Positions 24,050-35,500 of a stretch of 64,000 bases of DNA are shown in pieces. The translations under genes and the position numbers were made by a program. This stretch comes from Climacium dendroides (Eukaryota; Streptophyta; Bryopsida; Hypnales; Climaciaceae). Each line of letters begins with the position of its first letter. Within the stretch, counting starts at the first letter, position 1. The stretch spans positions 6,574,501 to 6,638,500 of the forward strand of contig OX467089.1 of assembly GCA_950106755.1 (NCBI GenBank), in the 5' to 3' direction. A model generated the notes under the pieces. The model made no database searches. It was given only the letters and a program-made list of their open reading frames with translations, and was not told the origin of the DNA.

Positions 24050-25080
24050 TTATATAACTCCTTCAAAATAATTGGCCACCCTAAAATAAATTGGTATGCT
24101 TTTCAAAAGCTTTGGTCACCCCATCTCCCCTTTTGGACATAGATTTTTAAAGCACACTTCCATTCCAAGTAACTGCCATTATTTTTTGGGCGGAATCATT
24201 CTCTTTCCTATTTTTTTGGCATCATTACCATAAGTCTTTTATTTGAATTCAATGCCACTTGTGTAGGGTGGAATGACTTTTTTTTCCTATTTTATTTTCC
24301 GTGATTAGCAAAATTGTTCCATCCCAAGCCGAGGCCATTTCTTTTTTGTTGATCATTCCCATTCCTTTCATTTTTTGCTCCATAGCAAAACTCTTTCATC
24401 CCAAGTGAATTCCATTTATTTTTTGTGGTATCCCAACTCTATTTGAACTAAATGGTAATTTTTTGGGGCTGTTAGTTGAAATCACTTTGACACACTATTT
24501 TTTGTGGGCTTATCTCTCTCACAAAATTATTCCAACCCAAGCCCAATCCATTTTGTATTTGTTCCATCATTTCCTTTTCTATTTTTTTTCCATTAATGAA
24601 CAAAGCTCTTCCCATCCCAACTCTATGCCATTCTTTTCGGTTCGGATCATTCTCTTTTTTTTTTTTCTTCATTCCTAAAACTCTCCCATCCCAACTCATA
24701 GTTATTCTTTTCTTTTCGAACATTTTTTTTTGAAAGAAATGGACAATTTTCATGTTCTAACATTCCAAATTTCCAATTTCTATTTTGTTTTGGTTCATTA
24801 ATTAGGAAGACTATTTTATTTGAACTCATAGTTCTGCTTTATTTGTTCAATATTTCCCTTCCCTATTTTATTTTTCTGATTCACTAAAGTTATTCCATCT
24901 GAACTCAAAGCCATTATTCTTATTTTTTTGTTCCATCATTCTCTGTCCTTTTATTTATTTATTTCATTACTAAAATTATTCCAATCTACTTCAATGTCAT
25001 TCTTTTTTTTGGTGGATCAATTACTTTCTTTTGGAGGGGGGGCTTCATTAACTTCTAGAATATAGACCTGTTCTTTTAAT
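24050..25080 (+). repeat. Degenerate 80-90-bp repeat array, kinase-gene side
   Basis: About ten loosely repeated units alternate a CCATTnTTTTTTGTTnGATC phrase, TTCTCTTTCCTATTTTTTT and CATCCCAACTCnAnG. The reverse complement of the same units forms the array at 30350-31125. It lies downstream of the kinase gene's 3' end. Confidence 0.75.
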
Positions 25081-25421
25081 GCATTGTTTTTTCCATTTGT
25101 TCAAAAAAGAAACAAAAAAAACATAGACCTACTGAAAAAATACAGTGTATGTATTTTTATACCAAACTACTGCATTCACTGTTTTTGTAGAGGTTTTACC
25201 ATCAACTCATAGAATTCATAAAAAATAAAAATGCAATGAGAAAGAACAATGATATGGCATATTAATATATTATGACATTTTAAGTAGAGAATACATCCGA
25301 TTTTATATATATTTGAGATGTTTCACAATTGCCAAGTATGTACACATGGTCCTCTACGAGGATGGTTTACCTTCTATGCCTGAACTATATGGTAAACTAC
25401 AAAAATTAAAAAAACTAAATA

Positions 25422-27002
25422 CTATGTACGATAACAACAATTTGGCATAGTCCAACAGTGGGGGGCCTTCTTCAATGTGTCCAGAACATCTTGCACTGTC
25501 GCCCTTTCACTCACATCATCTTTCATGAGGCTTCTCAATTTGATCCTGAGGTTCACATATTGCTCTGGATTCTTCGTTGTAAAGTATTTGGGGTCCCACT
25601 CCTCTTGCCAAATTGCAGCTGCTATCCATTCCGCCGCATATGCATCAGCTGCCATGGAGTACAAATGCGTTTTCTGCATGGCCTCAATTGAATTAGCTGA
25701 ACCTTGCTCTCCGTATACATAAAACAACTCAAGGGCTGCAAACTTTCGCTTTTTCTTTTCCTTCGCTAGGGTCTCCATGTTGGGAAAGCCATACCTTGAT
25801 GGCTCTTTCTCTACAACTCGGCTAGAAAGTCCCCAATCACATATCCCTATGTACACCCTGTGCTCTTTCCAATCATCAAAATGGAGCAAAACATTGGATG
25901 GAGTTATGTCGTTGTGCATGTACTGCGCATCGTGGCATTTCCCCACAATGACAAGCAAGGAGAGTGCCAAGTTCACTCGGTTCCTTCGGTAAGTTGCAAC
26001 CCATGCAAGCTCTTCTTTTGTCAACAGCGTACCTTGTTCACGCTCAATGTCATCCACATCCACTGATTCGTTCACTTTCGAATTGTACTTGGATAAGAAA
26101 GAAATTAGAGATCCTCCATTCCACCATAGGGTATAACCTTCCATCGTTTTAGGGTGGATGTACGCAATTCGAATGATGCCAGGATGTATCACTGGACACC
26201 CTCCCGCCTCATTGATGATTCCTTAGCGCTTCTCCTTCTCATTTGTGGTTTTCAAGCTCTTCCCAGCAAAAAATATCCAACTAGGAATGCTCTCAAGTTT
26301 TGTAAGCATCACCTTCCTCACGGTCCCATATGAACCAACCGCACTATTGTCCGGCATGGGGATGACTTTCACTATACTTTCAAGCCACTTGAATGTTCCA
26401 CTCACACAATGAGCCGTTATGGCGTCTTCTATTGTTGCTTTCCATGGTGCTTGTTTTTTCTTATGCGATGAAGAAAATTGTTGAGCGAAGTTTTGAATGA
26501 TTTTCAACTTTGCAACCACCTCTTTATTCTGCATGTCCCAATCGCTACCATCTTCTTTCTTCCCCATGTGGTAACACCAATTTGACACTATATTGGTTGT
26601 AAAGGCAACCACCTGTTTATCCAGCCAGTCTTGGTGCAACCAATAATCAGAGAAATTGTTGAATTTCTCTGATGATTCAAATTTGGACTCCAGCTCCCTT
26701 CGCAGGTCCCTCGTCAGTTTGTGGTATCCTTCTTCGTTGTGCGCCACATACTCCCTGGTCAACATAGTTGTACTTTGACGAGTGTAGAACACCACAACTA
26801 TTGCTCTCCCTTCAACTATGAATTCGTGTGGAGGCATATGGGGATTGGGTGCTTTCTTGCGCTTCTTTTGGCCCGATGAGGAAGGATTCGATGAACTTGA
26901 GGCCACCAATGTATTCGTGGATGGAATTACCATCTCACCGACGTCATCCAAATCTATGAACATGGGACGTTTCTCCGCCGATCCACTCCCTTCCCTTGTC
27001 AT
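25422..27002 (-). pseudogene. Protein-kinase-like gene in the hAT, one premature stop
   Basis: The frame starts at the ATG at 27002 and runs 526 codons to 25422, broken only by TAA at 26223-26225. Residues 1-210 are unrecognised and include a basic patch (GQKKRKKAPN). A kinase fold follows: glycine loop AVGSYGTVRKV, the Lys of FAGKSLK, an alpha-C Glu (NEAGG), hinge-like GYTLWWNGGSL, catalytic loop MHNDITPSNVLL, metal site ICDWGLSS and an AALE segment in the APE position. The catalytic Lys, Glu, Asp, Asn and metal Asp are present; HRD is HND and DFG is DWG. It would transfer phosphate from ATP to Ser/Thr or Tyr; the substrate is unknown. It shares a divergent promoter with the RING gene. A kinase domain is not a standard hAT component. 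Confidence 0.85.
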
Positions 27003-27193
27003 AATAAAGAATATTTTATACGATGGGCCTCCGTATCTCTCCCCAAGCACGGAAGTTCAAAAAAAATTAAAAAAAACCGGGTCACATATGCGGGCCAAGC
27101 CCACCACCCACCAAACTCACTCGCATAGGCCATTAGAACTAGCGTGTGAGGCATAGGGCGCGGACTTGGCAAAAAAATGAGGGCAGGGACTCG

Positions 27194-27203
27194 CTTTATA
27201 TAG
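27194..27203 (-). promoter_or_regulatory. TATA box of the kinase-like gene
   Basis: Minus-strand CTATATAAAG lies about 190 bp upstream of the ATG at 27002. It is the mirror image of the TATA box at 27500 for the divergent RING gene. Confidence 0.65.
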
Positions 27204-27499
27204 TCCCCCCCCTCACGTCCACGCCCCATCTCTTCGCGTCTCCGCCCCGTTCCCACACGTCCGCCCCCCAACCGCGATGACGTCCGCGCCCTGGCACGTG
27301 GCGTCTACGCCCTCACTTCACGTCCGCACCCCCACATCGATGGCGTCCACGCCTTGGTTTGACGTCCACGCCCCGGCTCGATGGCGTCCGCACCCCCGCT
27401 CGATGGCGTCCGCACCCCGCTCGATGGCGTCCACGCCCTGCCTTCACGTCCGCGCCTCCGCATCGATGGCGTCCGCGCCCTGGCGTACCCCACCTCCCG
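27204..27499. promoter_or_regulatory. Repeat-built bidirectional promoter core
   Basis: The 296 bp between the two divergent TATA boxes is almost wholly made of units reading GATGGCGTCCGC(A/G)CCC and GTCCACGCCCTGG in the plus direction, about 20 bp apart. The same GTCCGCGCCC core is found at both ends of the hAT. The arrangement suggests that one DNA-binding factor acts both on the ends and on this promoter. Confidence 0.7.
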
Positions 27500-27510
27500 C
27501 TATATAAAGT
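27500..27510 (+). promoter_or_regulatory. TATA box of the RING gene
   Basis: CTATATAAAGT lies 130 bp upstream of the ATG at 27638, leaving room for a leader of roughly 100 nt. Confidence 0.7.
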
Positions 27511-27637
27511 CGTCCCCGCCCCATTCGTCCCCGCCCTGCATACTCTCAGCCTTCCACCTCTTCATTGAGTTGGTTGTAAGCGTTGTGCAGGGTCCTCTTG
27601 ATTGCCACGTGGGAGATTTTCGATTTTTTCTGCAAAA

Positions 27638-29934
27638 ATGGCTATGCCACCAAGAATGACCAAGGAGGAATGAGACAAGACCCGACTTCGACCAGGAAAT
27701 AAACATCGTAAGCGACTGCATGTTCTACGTAATCCAGCCAAGCTTGCATTCAAGGGGTGGGAGGACGTGCCTGATCCATGGACCTTTGATGACTGCACCA
27801 ATTACATCGAGTGGTGCCACATTGACAAGGTCTTCCCAAAAGAGCGCCACAACTTCCACAGATGCTTCCACAAGGCAAATTTGAAACATTGCCTTGACGA
27901 GGAGTTCACGACCCGATGCATTGAGGTGGTCCAAGTGTTGTATGATGTCGCGACTGTCCCGCGCAATGAAGTGCATCTTTTCATTGTACGAGGGGTCCAT
28001 GCAGAGGTGAAGTTGAACAAGAGAGTGGATTGGTCAACTTTGAAGACAATGGGAAAAGATGTCAATATTCCTACCCCAGCAAATGGATTCATTCCAAGGG
28101 GGGTAAAAGGATACCCGAAAGGTGGTCTAGGGAAAACAACTACACAAGTTCAACCACCACCAACATATGAGACTCTGGACTCATCTGCGGATAGCGACTC
28201 TGATGGATCTCGTGTGGTAGTTCCAATTAGCCATAGAACACAACAACAACGTGCTAAAAGGAGAAGGGCTGCGCGTGCAACTGCTGAGGTTTACCTGAAA
28301 ATGTTGTGGAGGAACAAGTGCCACCTATGGACGAACCAATAGTAGGAGTTGTCGATGTTACAGCTGCTGCAAACCGAATTCAGAGTTTGCTGACCGAAGT
28401 GAATGACAAGAATGCGGAATTGCGTTCTTTGTATAATGATGTTAATAAATTGAGGGAAAAAATCCAAGAGAAGGACAACATCATCAATCAACAACAACGT
28501 GACATGGAGGCACTTCGACACACTCTCCAGGCAGCAACAATGGCCAATGCTAGTCAAGATCCACGAGGGGAAGCACAAGGGCCTTTGAATACTTCTCAAA
28601 TTCCATTGGAACATGCAGAAGTTGGTGCAACAATGAATACTCAAAATGATTCATTGTCCTTCAGAGAATTACCCACAAATGAAGTTGCAGCAATGTCTGT
28701 TGACCAAAGCACCCAACTGACGGACGTGCTTGCAAAGAATTTGAGATTGAAAAATCAATTGCATGTGTTGATGGAGCAATATTATCAATGGAAGATGGCA
28801 TGCGTCTTCAGTATTGACAGGACTAGGCAAATGGTGGAAGAATTCAAAAAAATTGACCACAATTACGGCGCAAACAATCAGGAGAGGGTTTTTGGATTGA
28901 CATCATGGGCCCTGGTGGATGATCATTTCAACATGGATGAAATGGCGATCATCGACAGTATTGGTCAACCAACAACCATCGATTGGTCCAAACATGGTTG
29001 GGATTTCAAGAATCAAGTTGGCACTGCTGTCGACCATCAGGGCAATCCATTACTACTGTGGCCAAACCCTTCAACCTTCGTGCATGATGGAACTACATGT
29101 CCCATTTGCCTTAATCCATTTGGCCCGGAAGGTGGAATGCACCTAGGCACGTGCGAACATTTGTACCATCCATTCTGCCTAATTAGCTTGATGATTGTTC
29201 GCCGACGTTGTTCATTGTGCAAGGCTCCTTTCCATGAGCATTTGTATGAGTTGTTTGGATTAGTTCCCTACATGCCACCGCATTGGGAATACAATGAAGA
29301 AAATGCGCCTGATCATTTGTCGAAGTGGAGAATAGACTTGGTATGGAATTAGAAACTGAACATCCATTCGTTGGGCAAACAACACCTTTGTACCGAATGG
29401 GGTTGGGAAACAGATCCATCTAAAATTGTCGAGGTGTGCCACCACTTGGTTCCACTAAAGGACAACTTCAGCCAAGGACGACGGAATTTCTTTTTCCAAT
29501 GCTTCAATGGGCATTGGAATGAGGCTAGACAATACTTCCAATTTGGCCCTCATCCTCGTGGATGGTTGTGGGGCGTTGATGGACGTTGCATTACTGATGA
29601 CCAAGGCATGCGTATCGGGGGAGACATTGACATGCCAGACCCAACTGAACTTGCACTACTATCAGAGTCAGAGTGGAGAGAAACCTTTCGAGATGAAGGG
29701 ATGGACTATTTGATGGAACAACATAGCCCAGGAACTCTACAATGTTTTGAGAGCCTCAAACAATCACAAATATTGAGGGCTATATTAGAGGAAGACGAAC
29801 CAGCAAGGAGAACCCGATCCGCAGTTCGTAGACTTCGTTTGGGCTCAGATGAAGACCTTCCAGTCCGCGCCGAGACACATGACAATGAGGCTGGACCAAG
29901 TGGCAATGCAAGCAGTCCAATGAACATGGACTGA
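27638..29934 (+). pseudogene. Coiled-coil/RING-H2 protein gene in the hAT, degenerate
   Basis: The reading frame begins at ATG 27638 and would encode about 765 residues. It is broken by TGA at 27671, a one-base shift between 28288 and 28342, and TAG at 29350-29352, but each side reads on in register. The N-terminal 230 residues are unrecognised and end in a basic nuclear-signal-like stretch (QQRAKRRRAAR). A coiled coil follows (28360-28540, ending EKDNIINQQQRDMEALRH). A RING-H2-type finger lies at about 29097-29225: CPIC, then CEHLYHPFC, then CSLC. The last 190 residues are acidic/basic and end near GPSGNASSP. RING fingers recruit ubiquitin-conjugating enzymes, so an E3 ligase role is inferred. 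It pairs divergently with the kinase gene. Confidence 0.85.
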
Positions 29935-30283
29935 GTACAGTTTAGAGTGTTTTAGCTAGGGAGCTTAGGTTTTCTTAGAAGACTTACTTTCCTAGCATTA
30001 TATAGGCTTATATACTTTCCTACTTTGTATTACACTATGCATATGAAATATATATGATTTTGTTTTGAATGGTTTTGCCCAAAGTGACTTCGTTCATTTT
30101 TTGCACGTACTCATTTGGAACGACTTGTCCACTTCATACATATTAAAATTGTTTATACCATGAAATTAAATGTCATTGAATTGGAGTACAATTCATTCCT
30201 AAACACAAATCAATGAATAAAATTAGAAAACGACCACAAATGTCATTTACTAGGAAAAAACGCTTTTGAAATGTTGTTAATGG

Positions 30284-30342
<59 letters not shown>

Positions 30343-30349
30343 AATTAAA
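29935..30349. other. 3' flank of RING gene with (TA)27 microsatellite
   Basis: No gene is present. A perfect (AT)n run of about 54 bp spans 30286-30339. An AATAAA-type signal occurs in the flank (ATGAATAAAATT near 30215), which could serve polyadenylation. Confidence 0.6.
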
Positions 30350-31125
30350 TAAAGAATGATGGAACCCAAAAAAAAATGGGATGAAAATAGTCAAATAGGT
30401 ATGTATTTAATTGCAAAATAGGCAAAGGAATGATGGATAAAAGCCAAAAATTGGGAAGGAATGGTATACAAGAAAATGAATGGCATTCGGTTGGGATAGA
30501 ATAATCTTGCAAATCAAGGCCCAAAAATAAAGAATGGGTTTAGGGAATACAAAAATTAAATGGCCTTGGGTTGAGATGGATCTATTTCGCTAATCAATGA
30601 TTTACAAAAAAAAATGAATGATTTACAAAAAAAATTAATGGCATTGAAGTGAAATGAAAGAGTTTTAGGAATGAAGCAAAAACAAAAAAAGGAAAGAGAA
30701 TGATGGAACAAAAAAATAATGGCTTTGAGTTGGGGTGGAAGAACTTTGGAAAATAAGCAAAAATAAATTAATGGCTTCGGGAGAACTTCAGGAAATAAGC
30801 AAAAATAAAATAAGGGCTTTGAGTTGGGAATTTTGGAATTGGGATCAATGGGATGGGAGAATTTTAAGAAATAAGCAAAAACAAAATAGAGAAGGGAATG
30901 ATTCAACAAAAAATAGGAAAGGAAATGATGGAATAAATAAAAAATGGCATTGACTTAGGATGGAAGAGTTTTAGGAATATAGCCAACAAAAATAGGACAG
31001 GGAATGATTCACCAAAAAAAAATAATGACAATGAGTTGGAATAAAAGAATTTTAGGATTGGAGTAAAAAAATAGAAAAATTTCTCTAATTAATGAAGCAA
31101 GAAAAATAGGAAAATAATGATTTTA
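30350..31125 (-). repeat. Degenerate 80-90-bp repeat array, RING-gene side
   Basis: Units of TTGAGTTGGGATGGAAGA, then TTTAGGAATnAAGCAAAAA, then GAATGATGGAACAAAAAAnA repeat about nine times. They are the reverse complement of the array at 24050-25080, so the kinase/RING pair is enclosed by inverted arrays. Noncoding. Confidence 0.75.
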
Positions 31126-31499
31126 TCGAGTACAATACATTTTCAAAATATTGCCTAAACATTTCCAAAACATTTCCAAAATATTTCCTTAAAGTGTTCT
31201 AACCATTTCCTAAATCAAAGAATTTAGAGTCTTTGTTTTACACCCTAAAGTATATGTTGGTTCAAAGTAGTTTGAAGTGTTAGAAGAAGTAAGGAGAAAC
31301 ATTTTCCACCACAACGATGGGACATGGTCTTCCATGAAGTTTCTTCCAAATCTTAGTCCGTGGAGCTCTTAATTTGGTCTCTTGCTTTCATTGACTTGTC
31401 GGAATCTAAAACAAGTTGTTGAGGCTGAAATTAATGGTTCACCCGCTCCAAGAATAGGACGGATTGAAGGATGTTAAGCCCAAGCGCATTTCAAAGTCA

Positions 31500-31830
31500 T
31501 GCCTCCTGTGCTAGACGACCACGTCCACGCCCTGGAATCCGCGCCCTAACTTCAAGTCCACGCCTTGGAGTCCGCGCTATGACTTCAAGTCCGCACCTTG
31601 ATTTGCAGTCCGCACCCTGATTTGAAGTCCACGCCCTGAAGTCCACACCCTGACTTCAAGTCCACGCCCTGGAGTCCGTACCCTGACTTCAAGTTCACGC
31701 CTTGGAGTCCACACCCTCACTTCAAGTCCGCGCCTTGACTTGAACTCCAAGCCATGGAGTTTGTGATTCAACTGCGCTCTCTCAAGTTCCGCCTCTGTGA
31801 ATTGTCCGCTCAGGAGTCCGCGTCCTGACA
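31500..31830 (+). repeat. Internal GTCCGCGCCC island 1
   Basis: More than a dozen copies of (A/G)GTCC(G/A)C(G/A)CC(C/T)TGACTTCA at 20-25-bp spacing. The orientation matches the right end of the hAT and is opposite to the left end. It marks the outer edge of the kinase/RING cassette. Confidence 0.8.
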
Positions 31831-32049
31831 TAGCCCATTCAGCGAAAATGTATATTTAACTTTGTCAACTTCTCTCCCCACAAATATGAGGAATCCAAAA
31901 CAAGGTGTGTCAGCATTTAATGTTTCCCTTTCTCCATGAAAAGGAGGGACACCATCTTCCAAGACCATTAAATAGGAAGAAGGAGGGATCCCATGCCGGA
32001 GGTCAACCTACTTTTCAGTGCATCCCCATGTGCGCACCCCCATTTCTGT

Positions 32050-32285
32050 TATGGTGTCACTCCCTAGAGTCCGCGCCTTGGAGTCCGCGCCCTGTTCTGG
32101 AGTCCGCGCCCTGAAGTCCACGCCCTATCATGACGTCCACGCCCTGAAGTCCGTGCCCTACCTTCCTGTACCCGCCTTGATGCCAAGAATTCAGGTGTGC
32201 GTTGTGAACGTCCTTCACAAATTCTCAGATTGTGCGTCCACGCCTTGTTGGCATGCACAGCGATGAAGTCCACGCCCCTGCATTC
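32050..32285 (+). repeat. Internal GTCCGCGCCC island 2, upstream of transposase
   Basis: About ten copies of GAGTCCGCGCC(C/T)TG and variants end just before the transposase TATA box at 32291. Placed like promoter elements, they share their core with the terminal repeats. Confidence 0.8.
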
Positions 32286-32290
32286 CCTAA

Positions 32291-32300
32291 GTATATATAG
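32291..32300 (+). promoter_or_regulatory. TATA box of the hAT transposase gene
   Basis: GTATATATAG lies about 260 bp upstream of the ATG at 32560, immediately after the GTCCGCGCCC island. Confidence 0.6.
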
Positions 32301-32559
32301 AAAAGGAAGACCGAGCATTCCCCACATTTGTCACCTGGCCTCTATTTCTTGGACTTCAATTCATTTTGAGCTCCTTGTGAGTCTACTTGGGTGGCAGATG
32401 GCCCTAGTTTGTTGTTGAGGTGATGTCAAAATCAGTTTAAGCAGTGGATTAGCGCTAACTGTTGTTACTAATACTTTGTTCGGTATATCTTTGGTCTTTT
32501 TAACTTCAATACAAAGGAGGAGGAAGACATTTGGAATTATTTGTGAACGGCTGAACGCA

Positions 32560-35500
32560 ATGGCAAGTCAAAGGAAGCAGACCAAGGAATGGGAATCGTG
32601 GCTAAACTTTGCGGAGAAATGGGATGAAGGTGATTTGTGTTTTTCGTGCTGGGACCTTTAGTTACAAACGTGAGCGTGCTTTTGCACATTTCGGATATGG
32701 CTCAAAATCAGAGAGGTCAATTTGTCAAAGTATGCCTCATGCAGTGCGCTATAGATTTGCCAATTGTGCAGGTTTTGTCCCGCTACGAATGGATCCTGGG
32801 GACATGTATGAAGGAGAACCAATTCAAAGTGCGCCATCTAGAACAACTCCACTTGCAAGTTCAAGTGAAGCCACAGAAAATGAGGTGACGGGTGGGGTCA
32901 ATGGTGGGAGAGCGGAAGAAGGGGCAAATGTTTCAGAAGGAAATGAAACCCTACAAACGTCCAATAGCCTTGCTGCATCAAATTCTACGAGATCTAGATC
33001 ATTACGTCAGCAGCGCATGGTGGACGCATTCAACATTGCAAAGAGGAAGGAGTTGGATGAGAAGTGGGCAAGTTTTTTCTATGAAGCAAATGTGCCATTT
33101 AATGTGGCAAGGCATCTAGCCTTCTTCGAGGCTGTGAGGGCAACTTCATTGGCGAGGTTTGAATATAGTCCACCTTCTTACCATCAGTTCAGGACTAATT
33201 TAATTGAACCGAGGAGGTTGCAAATTGAGAAGCAGATTGAAGAGAAGGTTGGTTTTGCTGTGAAGCACTACGGGGTGACGATATGCAGCGATGGTTGGGA
33301 TGATGTCAATCGGAGGCCTCTCATGAATGTGATGATGTCATGCCCCGCAGGTGATGTATTTTTGGGGTCGATTGATACTACCTCACAAAAGAAAACCATG
33401 CACTATATAGCGGACCAAATGAAAGTGTACATTGAGAAGGTGGGTTCCAAATATGTGATACAAGTGTGCACAGATAATGCAGCAAACATGCTTGGGGCAT
33501 TGCAAGACATCACTCGAACATACCCGCACATTTTTGCGCAAGGTTGCATGGCACATGCATTGGATCTCATGTTGGAAGATTGGGCCAAAATCCAAGAATT
33601 TGCCGATTTGATTGTCAGGGCAAAAAGATTGTGCCAATACATTCGAAACCATCATGTGACCATGTCGGTTTTCCGTGAGTTGAGTCCGAATCTGCAACTC
33701 GTAGTGCCTACTGAAACCCGCTTTACTTGTAATTTCCTCATGTTGCAACGCCTGGTGAGACTCAGAGCAGTCTTGGAGCGGTTGAATAACCACCCGCGTG
33801 TTCTAAATTACTTTGATACCTTACGGAACGAACAAAATGGCCCGCAGTCAGCTACCGCTGCACGTAATGTCAGAAACACCATTCAAGATGTGGCCTTCTG
33901 GCAACGATGTGTGAATTACGTGTATATGACTGAAGACGTATTGAAAGCTTTGCGTGTGTTTGATGGACGAGAACCAGCCATGGGTCGGGCGTGGTTCGTA
34001 ATGCACAATTTGCGAGGGCACGTGTATTCTTTAAGAGAACCACCTTTCAGCTTACGTGATGACATAGCGGTCACTTTGGAAGAATCTTTCAATGAAAGGT
34101 GGGAGATGGCTTTTGAAGATATACACTACGCTGCGGCCCTTTTGAATCCATACCTCTTGGATAATGTGGCGCTCAGGGTGGATGGAATTGCCCTACGTGC
34201 ATTGTACAAAGTCATCCGTAAGATGGCAGATTCAGTGGGTGTGGATTTCGATGATGTGCTGGCGGAATTAACACAATTTGAGGAGGGTACTGGACCGTAC
34301 AGTGCAGCTGAGACACCCAACATCCGTGTGACACAAATGCTTCCCCACCAATGGTGGCACAGGGTTGGAGATCAAGCTCTTTCTAAAATTGTCGTGCGTC
34401 TTTTATCCCTCACATGTTCCGCAAGCTCTTGTGAAAGGAATTGGAGTAACTATTCATTTGTTCACAATAAGGTCCGAAATCGATTAGCCCCCGAAAAGGC
34501 AGAGTCATTGGTATATATTTATACCAATAGCCGTGTACTTCAGCAACGACCAGGAGCCGATCCAGTTCGTTGGTATGATGCAAATATATACTCGGAGGAT
34601 TCTGATCCAGATGCCCTTGGTCCAATCCCGGTGAATGAACACAATCGGGAATTCGACGCAATGCAAACAGAGGAAGAAGAAGAGGTTGATGGAGAAGCCA
34701 ATCTAAACCCTCAAGAGTATCCGGCAAACCCAGATCTTTGGAGGCGAGGAGCCGATCACCTCGAGGAAGCGAGGAACTACTATGGAGAGGAGGAACTCCT
34801 TCATGGTCGTTGGGGTCCTTGGGGGCCACCCATTCCACCCAATCCACGTCGCCATCCTTCACCTCCACTTCCTCAAAATGAAGGGAATGCTGAAGTCCAA
34901 GCTTTGTCGTCTTCTTTAGAGACCGACAATCCAAATGACGATAACGTCGATGATGGTATTTCCCATAACAACAACGACGATGATGACAACCTCCCTCCAA
35001 GAAATGGCGGTGGAAATGGAAATGGTGGTGGAAATGGAAATGGTGGTGGAAATGAAGATGGCGACGGAAACAGGGGGAGGAATGCAAATCCAAATCGTGG
35101 AGGATCTTCTCACAATCGAGATGGCAATATAGGGCTTATGGGAGTGAGGCCATCAACTCGTAACATTAGAACTATTCAAGGACATCATGACAGAAACGTT
35201 AGAAATGCAAGAGTGGCACGCCCTATTGCAAGAAATCAACCGGATGGTAATGTGAGAAGGCCTTTTGATCCAGAGCGTGTGGACCCTAATGATGTTTTTG
35301 CATTTGTGGACCCTGCAGAAGACCTTGTCCGTGTACCTGCTCCAATTGCGGGCCATCCTACTATTTCAGAGCAAGGTACACAAACGCCACATTCCGTAGA
35401 CCCATCTTCAATAACAACTTCCAATGCCATCTGAAGACCTTCTCAAGAAGGGTTAGGCTCAGTGGGAAATGTTCATTTGACTCCTCAAAGCGTTTCACAT

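Noticed and set aside
25422..27002. Kinase-like gene as an ordinary host gene
   Set aside because: It lies well inside the hAT boundaries, shares its promoter repeats with the element ends and is intronless with a decay-type stop.
32631..32771. Intron removing the frameshift at the hAT transposase N-terminus
   Set aside because: Splice-like GT and CAG are present and would keep frame, but the segment contains the His and second Cys of the BED finger, so removing it would destroy the domain.
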